From Pseudomonadota bacterium (GTDB lineage Bacteria; Pseudomonadota; Gammaproteobacteria; Burkholderiales; SG8-39): DNA of 10,034 nt. Under the pieces are notes generated by a model. The model did no database searches. It was not told where the DNA came from and saw only the letters and a program-made list of their open reading frames with translations. The stretch is taken from the NCBI GenBank assembly GCA_021848555.1, contig JAJZUN010000067.1:1-10034 (forward strand), written 5' to 3'. Shown here piece by piece: positions 6,819 through 10,034 of the stretch. The position numbers and the translations under genes are program-made. How positions within the stretch are numbered: the stretch's first letter is position 1; every line of letters begins with the position of its first letter.

Positions 6819-7394
6819 TCAACCAAGCAGCATCGGCCCCTGTTGCTGCCAGAGTTCCGTCGGCAGGCGCTTGAAGCCGCTTTTGGCATATTGGTGCCAG
6901 CGGCCGATGATATAGGCGAGCATCAGGTTCGCCTGGGCCGAGACATCGGCGTCTTTGTCGATCTCGCCCTGGGTCGCCGCCAGCCGCAGCGATTGCTTGA
7001 GTGTCGCCTCCAACCGGTCGTGCAGCTGGTTGATGCGCGCCTGCAGCCGCTCGTTCTCGTTCACCAGCGCGTCGCCGATCAGCACGCGCGTCATGCCGGG
7101 ATTCTTCTCCGCGAAAGACAGCAGCATCGCGGCGAAGGCGTGAGCCTGTTTCAAACCGTTATCCTGCTCCGCACTGATTTTGTTGATCAGGCCGAATACG
7201 GTCTCCTCGACGAAACCGATCAGTCCTTCATACATCTGCGCCTTGCTGGCGAAGTGCCGGTAGAGCGCGGCCTCGGAGACCTCCAGGCGGGCGGCGAGCG
7301 CGGCCGTGGTGATTTTTTCGCTTTTCGGCGCCTGCAGCATCTCGGCCAGCACTTGCAGGATCTGGTTCTTGCGTTCACCGGGGCGGGTCGCCAT
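6819..7394 (-). CDS. slmA: Nucleoid occlusion factor SlmA (TetR family)
   Basis: This 191-aa TetR-family protein carries the SlmA-type helix-turn-helix ITTAALAARLEVSEAALYRH at residues 28-47, then FASKAQMYEGLI. The middle keeps the recognisable pattern EKNPGMTRVLIGDALVNENE and LQARINQLHDRLEA, which corresponds to the SlmA ligand-free dimer domain known from E. coli. SlmA binds DNA sites spread over the chromosome and blocks FtsZ assembly over the nucleoid, so division avoids unsegregated DNA. Length matches the family. The ATG is supported by a strong AAGGAGG at 7400-7406, five bases upstream. A 14-base near-palindrome lies about 50 bases upstream of the start, over the presumed -35 region, which suggests autoregulation. 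It marks the boundary between core genes and the defence operon. Confidence 0.93.
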   Translation of the reverse strand: MATRPGERKNQILQVLAEMLQAPKSEKITTAALAARLEVSEAALYRHFASKAQMYEGLIGFVEETVFGLINKISAEQDNGLKQAHAFAAMLLSFAEKNPGMTRVLIGDALVNENERLQARINQLHDRLEATLKQSLRLAATQGEIDKDADVSAQANLMLAYIIGRWHQYAKSGFKRLPTELWQQQGPMLLG

Positions 7395-7399
7395 GATCT

Positions 7400-7406
7400 C
7401 CTCCTT
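7400..7406 (-). promoter_or_regulatory. Strong ribosome-binding site of slmA
   Basis: On the minus strand the sequence AAGGAGG stands five bases before the slmA ATG. It fixes the start codon and is the best Shine-Dalgarno sequence seen in the core part of the window. Confidence 0.85.
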
Positions 7407-7426
7407 GGATATGCAGACGTGCGCCG

Positions 7427-7455
7427 ATTCTAGCCTATACGGTTGGTAAGCGCTA
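7427..7455 (-). promoter_or_regulatory. slmA: Candidate slmA promoter
   Basis: On the minus strand TAGAAT (7427-7432) fits a -10 box at 5 of 6 positions. The hexamer 17 bases upstream, TAGCGC, fits the -35 consensus at only 3 of 6, which would suit an activated or weak promoter. The nearby palindrome covers this -35 position. Confidence 0.4.
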
Positions 7456-7458
7456 ACC
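7445..7458. promoter_or_regulatory. Near-palindromic operator candidate upstream of slmA
   Basis: The plus strand reads GGTAAGCGCTAACC, which equals its own reverse complement except at one symmetric pair of positions. Its inner 12 bases agree with the published SlmA-binding consensus GTGAGTACTCAC at 8 of 12 positions, including the outer GT/AC and the AG/CT. It overlaps the -35 position of the candidate slmA promoter and ends just before the stop codon of the nucleotidase gene. Autoregulation is common in the TetR family; binding here is an inference. Confidence 0.42.
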
Positions 7459-7460
7459 CT

Positions 7461-8114
7461 TTATGGCACCAGGCGCCCCAGCAGACGCGGCAGCGCAAGT
7501 ACCGAAGCCGTCTTGACATCAATATAGGCCGGGGTGCGCGACTCGCGCGTGATCCATACGGTTTTCATCCCCAGACGCTTGGCCGGCCGCAGGTTTTCGC
7601 GGCTGTCCTCCACCATGACGCAGCGCGTGGCGACGAGCTTGTGCGCGCGCAGCAGGCTGTGGAAGGCGGCGCGCGAAGGCTTGGGCTGGTAACCGGTGGA
7701 CTCGATGCAGTGCAGCGCGTCGAACTGGCCCTCCACGCCCATCATCTGCACCGCGGCCAGCGCGTACGCGCGCGGCGCGTTGGACAGGACCAGCTTGCGC
7801 CCGGGCAGGCGGCGCAGCATGGCGGCGAGCCCGCGCTCGTACACCACCATGCCGGACAGATCGGGAAACGCATGCGTCTCGCGCAGGAAATGCTCGGGAT
7901 CGGTGCCGTGATGACGCATCATGCCGAGCAGGGTGGCCCCGTAGCTGCGCCAGTAATGCGCGCGCAGCTTGCCGGCGTCGTCCTCGGTGAGCTGCAGGTG
8001 CCGCTGCAGGTAGGCGGTCATGCTGCGATTGATATGCGGAAAAATATGCGGCGACGTGTTGTGCAGGGTATTGTCCAGGTCGAAAACCCAGGTAAGCTTT
8101 GTAGTCACGGTCAC
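7461..8114 (-). CDS. HAD-family pyrimidine 5'-nucleotidase
   Basis: This 217-aa haloacid dehalogenase-fold hydrolase has all four HAD motifs: FDLDNT at residues 11-16 (nucleophile Asp12), LSNAP at 110-114, Lys145 in QPKP, and VEDS at 168-171. The helical cap after motif I and the HWR-like YWRSYGATL segment are those of the pyrimidine 5'-nucleotidase subfamily (SDT1/YjjG type), which dephosphorylates pyrimidine nucleoside monophosphates in the cytoplasm and may help with nucleotide housecleaning. The start is taken as GTG at 8112-8114, with a weak GGA five bases upstream; a second GTG lies two codons on, and an in-frame TAG shortly upstream prevents a longer form. It is divergent from the M15 gene by only 22 bases, so its promoter would have to lie within the 5' part of that gene. 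Confidence 0.88.
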   Translation of the reverse strand: MTVTTKLTWVFDLDNTLHNTSPHIFPHINRSMTAYLQRHLQLTEDDAGKLRAHYWRSYGATLLGMMRHHGTDPEHFLRETHAFPDLSGMVVYERGLAAMLRRLPGRKLVLSNAPRAYALAAVQMMGVEGQFDALHCIESTGYQPKPSRAAFHSLLRAHKLVATRCVMVEDSRENLRPAKRLGMKTVWITRESRTPAYIDVKTASVLALPRLLGRLVP

Positions 8115-8130
8115 CGGTCCAATCTAGAAT
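8102..8130 (+). promoter_or_regulatory. Promoter of the M15 peptidase gene, possibly giving a leaderless mRNA
   Basis: TAGTCA (8102-8107, 4 of 6 to the -35 consensus) and TAGAAT (8125-8130, 5 of 6 to the -10 consensus) are separated by exactly 17 bases. Only six bases lie between the -10 box and the ATG at 8137, so transcription would begin at or next to the start codon. No Shine-Dalgarno sequence precedes the ATG, which agrees with a leaderless message. Confidence 0.55.
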
Positions 8131-8136
8131 CGCAGT

Positions 8137-8595
8137 ATGCGGCTGACACCAAATTTCTCCCTTGAACAGCTGACCTATTCCGAGACTGCGGAACGCGAGC
8201 GCATCGACAACACACCGGGCGCGGACATCCTGGATAACCTGCGCCTGCTCGCCGACGGCCTGGAACGGGTGCGCGCCCTGACCGGATACCCGCTGGACAT
8301 CTCCAGCGGCTACCGCTCACCCGAACTCAACCAGCGCGTCGGCGGCGCAAAAACCTCGCAACATACCCTGGGGCTGGCCGCCGATTTCACCTGCGCCGAA
8401 TTCGGGCCGCCGGCGGATATTATCAAAGCCATCCGCGACGCCGGCATCGAATTCGACCAGTGCATCCTGGAATACGCAAAATGGGTGCATATCTCCTTCA
8501 GCAAGGCGCCGCGCGGCCGGGTGTTGACGATTTACGATCCCAATGAAGGTTATCTCGACGGGCTGCGGGACCGGGGCGGCAATCAGATCGTCTGA
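8137..8595 (+). CDS. M15A-family peptidase, endolysin-like D,D-carboxypeptidase/endopeptidase
   Basis: This 152-aa protein matches the peptidase M15A family, common as phage endolysins that cut peptidoglycan cross-link or stem peptides. It opens LTPNFSLEQLTYSETA and keeps ISSGYRSPELNQRVGG at residues 55-70, SQHTLGLAADF at 75-85 (zinc ligands His76 and Asp83) and WVHISF at 116-121 (third ligand His118). Glu112 is a candidate catalytic base. There is no signal peptide or membrane segment, as in phage endolysins that need a holin to reach the wall. No holin, spanin or other phage gene is nearby, so it is either a captured prophage gene or a domesticated one. It is the only plus-strand gene in the window and lies between two minus-strand core genes. 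An alternative start downstream is unlikely because residues 1-12 fit the family. Confidence 0.88.
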   Translation: MRLTPNFSLEQLTYSETAERERIDNTPGADILDNLRLLADGLERVRALTGYPLDISSGYRSPELNQRVGGAKTSQHTLGLAADFTCAEFGPPADIIKAIRDAGIEFDQCILEYAKWVHISFSKAPRGRVLTIYDPNEGYLDGLRDRGGNQIV

Positions 8596-8634
8596 ACACC
8601 TAAAAGCAGATCCCTCTGCGCGGCGCGCCTCGGG

Positions 8635-9591
<957 letters not shown>

Positions 9592-9605
9592 CCGCCCCTG
9601 AGACG

Positions 9606-9632
9606 AAAAAAGGCGGCCATCGGCCGCCTTTT
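9606..9632 (-). terminator. Intrinsic terminator of hsp20
   Basis: An 11-bp stem (9608-9618 with 9622-9632) and a 3-base loop are followed on the minus strand by six T residues. It lies about 20 bases after the hsp20 stop. The A/T ends of the arms also leave a short T run on the plus strand, but no plus-strand gene is close enough to use it. Confidence 0.88.
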
Positions 9633-9653
9633 CCCGGATAGCGCAAGCGCCGG

Positions 9654-10034
9654 TTACTGGATGGTCAGCTGGCGCCCGGCCGCTTCGGCTTTTTTCGGCA
9701 GCGTCAGTTCGAGCACGCCGTCGGTGAATTTCGCGCTCGCAGCGGCCTGATCGATTTCCGTCCCCAGGCGAAACACGCGCGCGACTTTGCCGTAGTAACG
9801 CTCGCGGTGCAGCACGCGCTCGTTCTCCTTGACTTCCTTTTCGGCGCACGCTTCGGCGCTGATGGAAACCTGATCGCCGTCGATGTTGACCTGGATGTCT
9901 TCCTTCTTCACCCCGGGGATTTCGGCGTACACCACGTAGGCGCTGTCCTTCTCACTCACGTCGATCTTGATCCGGCCCGTCGCCGCCGGCTGGCCTTCAT
10001 ACGCCATCGGCCGCACAAAAAACCCCTTCAGAAG
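9654..10034 (-). CDS. Hsp20/alpha-crystallin small heat-shock protein, 5' end outside window
   Basis: The visible 126 residues contain an alpha-crystallin domain: IKIDVSEKDSAYVVYAEIPG, VKKEDIQVNIDGDQVSI, a short acidic region with VLHRERYYGKVARVFRL, and the closing FTDGVLELTLPKK, ending in RQLTIQ. Small heat-shock proteins hold unfolding proteins in soluble oligomers until ATP-dependent chaperones refold them. The frame remains open to the right edge and reads LLKGFFVRP before the first internal Met, a lead-in known in betaproteobacterial Hsp20 proteins ('LFKGFF.RP'). The gene therefore starts beyond the window, probably about 15-20 residues further, and the GTG at 10014-10016 is not the start. 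No heat-shock promoter can be seen because the upstream region is missing. Confidence 0.93.
   Translation of the reverse strand, partial: LLKGFFVRPMAYEGQPAATGRIKIDVSEKDSAYVVYAEIPGVKKEDIQVNIDGDQVSISAEACAEKEVKENERVLHRERYYGKVARVFRLGTEIDQAAASAKFTDGVLELTLPKKAEAAGRQLTIQ

Noticed and set aside
6726..7433. 235-codon plus-strand frame opposite slmA
   Set aside because: Antisense shadow of slmA with no recognisable domain.
7443..8165. 240-codon plus-strand frame opposite the nucleotidase gene
   Set aside because: Antisense to a gene with all four HAD motifs; low-complexity Gln/Arg/His composition.
10014..10016. GTG as start of the Hsp20 gene
   Set aside because: The frame continues to the window edge with LLKGFF, which belongs to the protein family, so the real start lies outside.

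Overview
The window looks like chromosomal DNA of a GC-rich proteobacterium, most likely a betaproteobacterium. The housekeeping genes at the right (small heat-shock protein, argB, HAD pyrimidine 5'-nucleotidase, slmA) point that way, in particular the 'LLKGFF' lead-in of the Hsp20 protein and the ArgB, nucleotidase and SlmA neighbourhood. This is inference from recognised protein families, not a database match. No tRNA, rRNA, CRISPR array or insertion sequence was seen.

Right part (about 6820-10034): on the minus strand lie hsp20 (5' end outside the window), argB, a HAD-family nucleotidase and slmA. One plus-strand gene, a phage-endolysin-like M15 peptidase, sits between argB and the nucleotidase. 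A bidirectional-looking intrinsic terminator separates hsp20 from argB. A 14-bp perfect hairpin lies between the convergent M15 and argB genes. A near-palindrome resembling an SlmA-binding site sits just upstream of slmA.

Left part (1-6716): one tightly packed minus-strand defence operon in the order Mod (beta-class DNA methyltransferase, 953 aa), ATPase 1, DUF4276-like TOPRIM protein, a 45-aa ORF, ATPase 2 with a fused TOPRIM domain, and the start of a large BPTD_3080-type restriction endonuclease that leaves the window. Every junction overlaps as ATGA or TGATG, so the whole system appears translationally coupled. It resembles a Type III-like restriction-modification operon into which two different ATPase/TOPRIM nuclease cassettes have been loaded between Mod and Res, one split over two genes and one fused in a single gene.

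The most striking detail is the 45-aa ORF between the cassettes. Its first 16 codons resemble the first 16 codons of Res, and the rest resembles the last codons of Mod, switching at a shared Phe-Glu codon pair. This is what would remain if two Mod-cassette-Res operons had been fused by loss of the first Res and the second Mod. Base composition supports a mosaic: the ends of Mod and the start of Res are GC-rich like the host genes, while the cassettes and the middle of Mod (its target-recognition part) are clearly poorer in GC.
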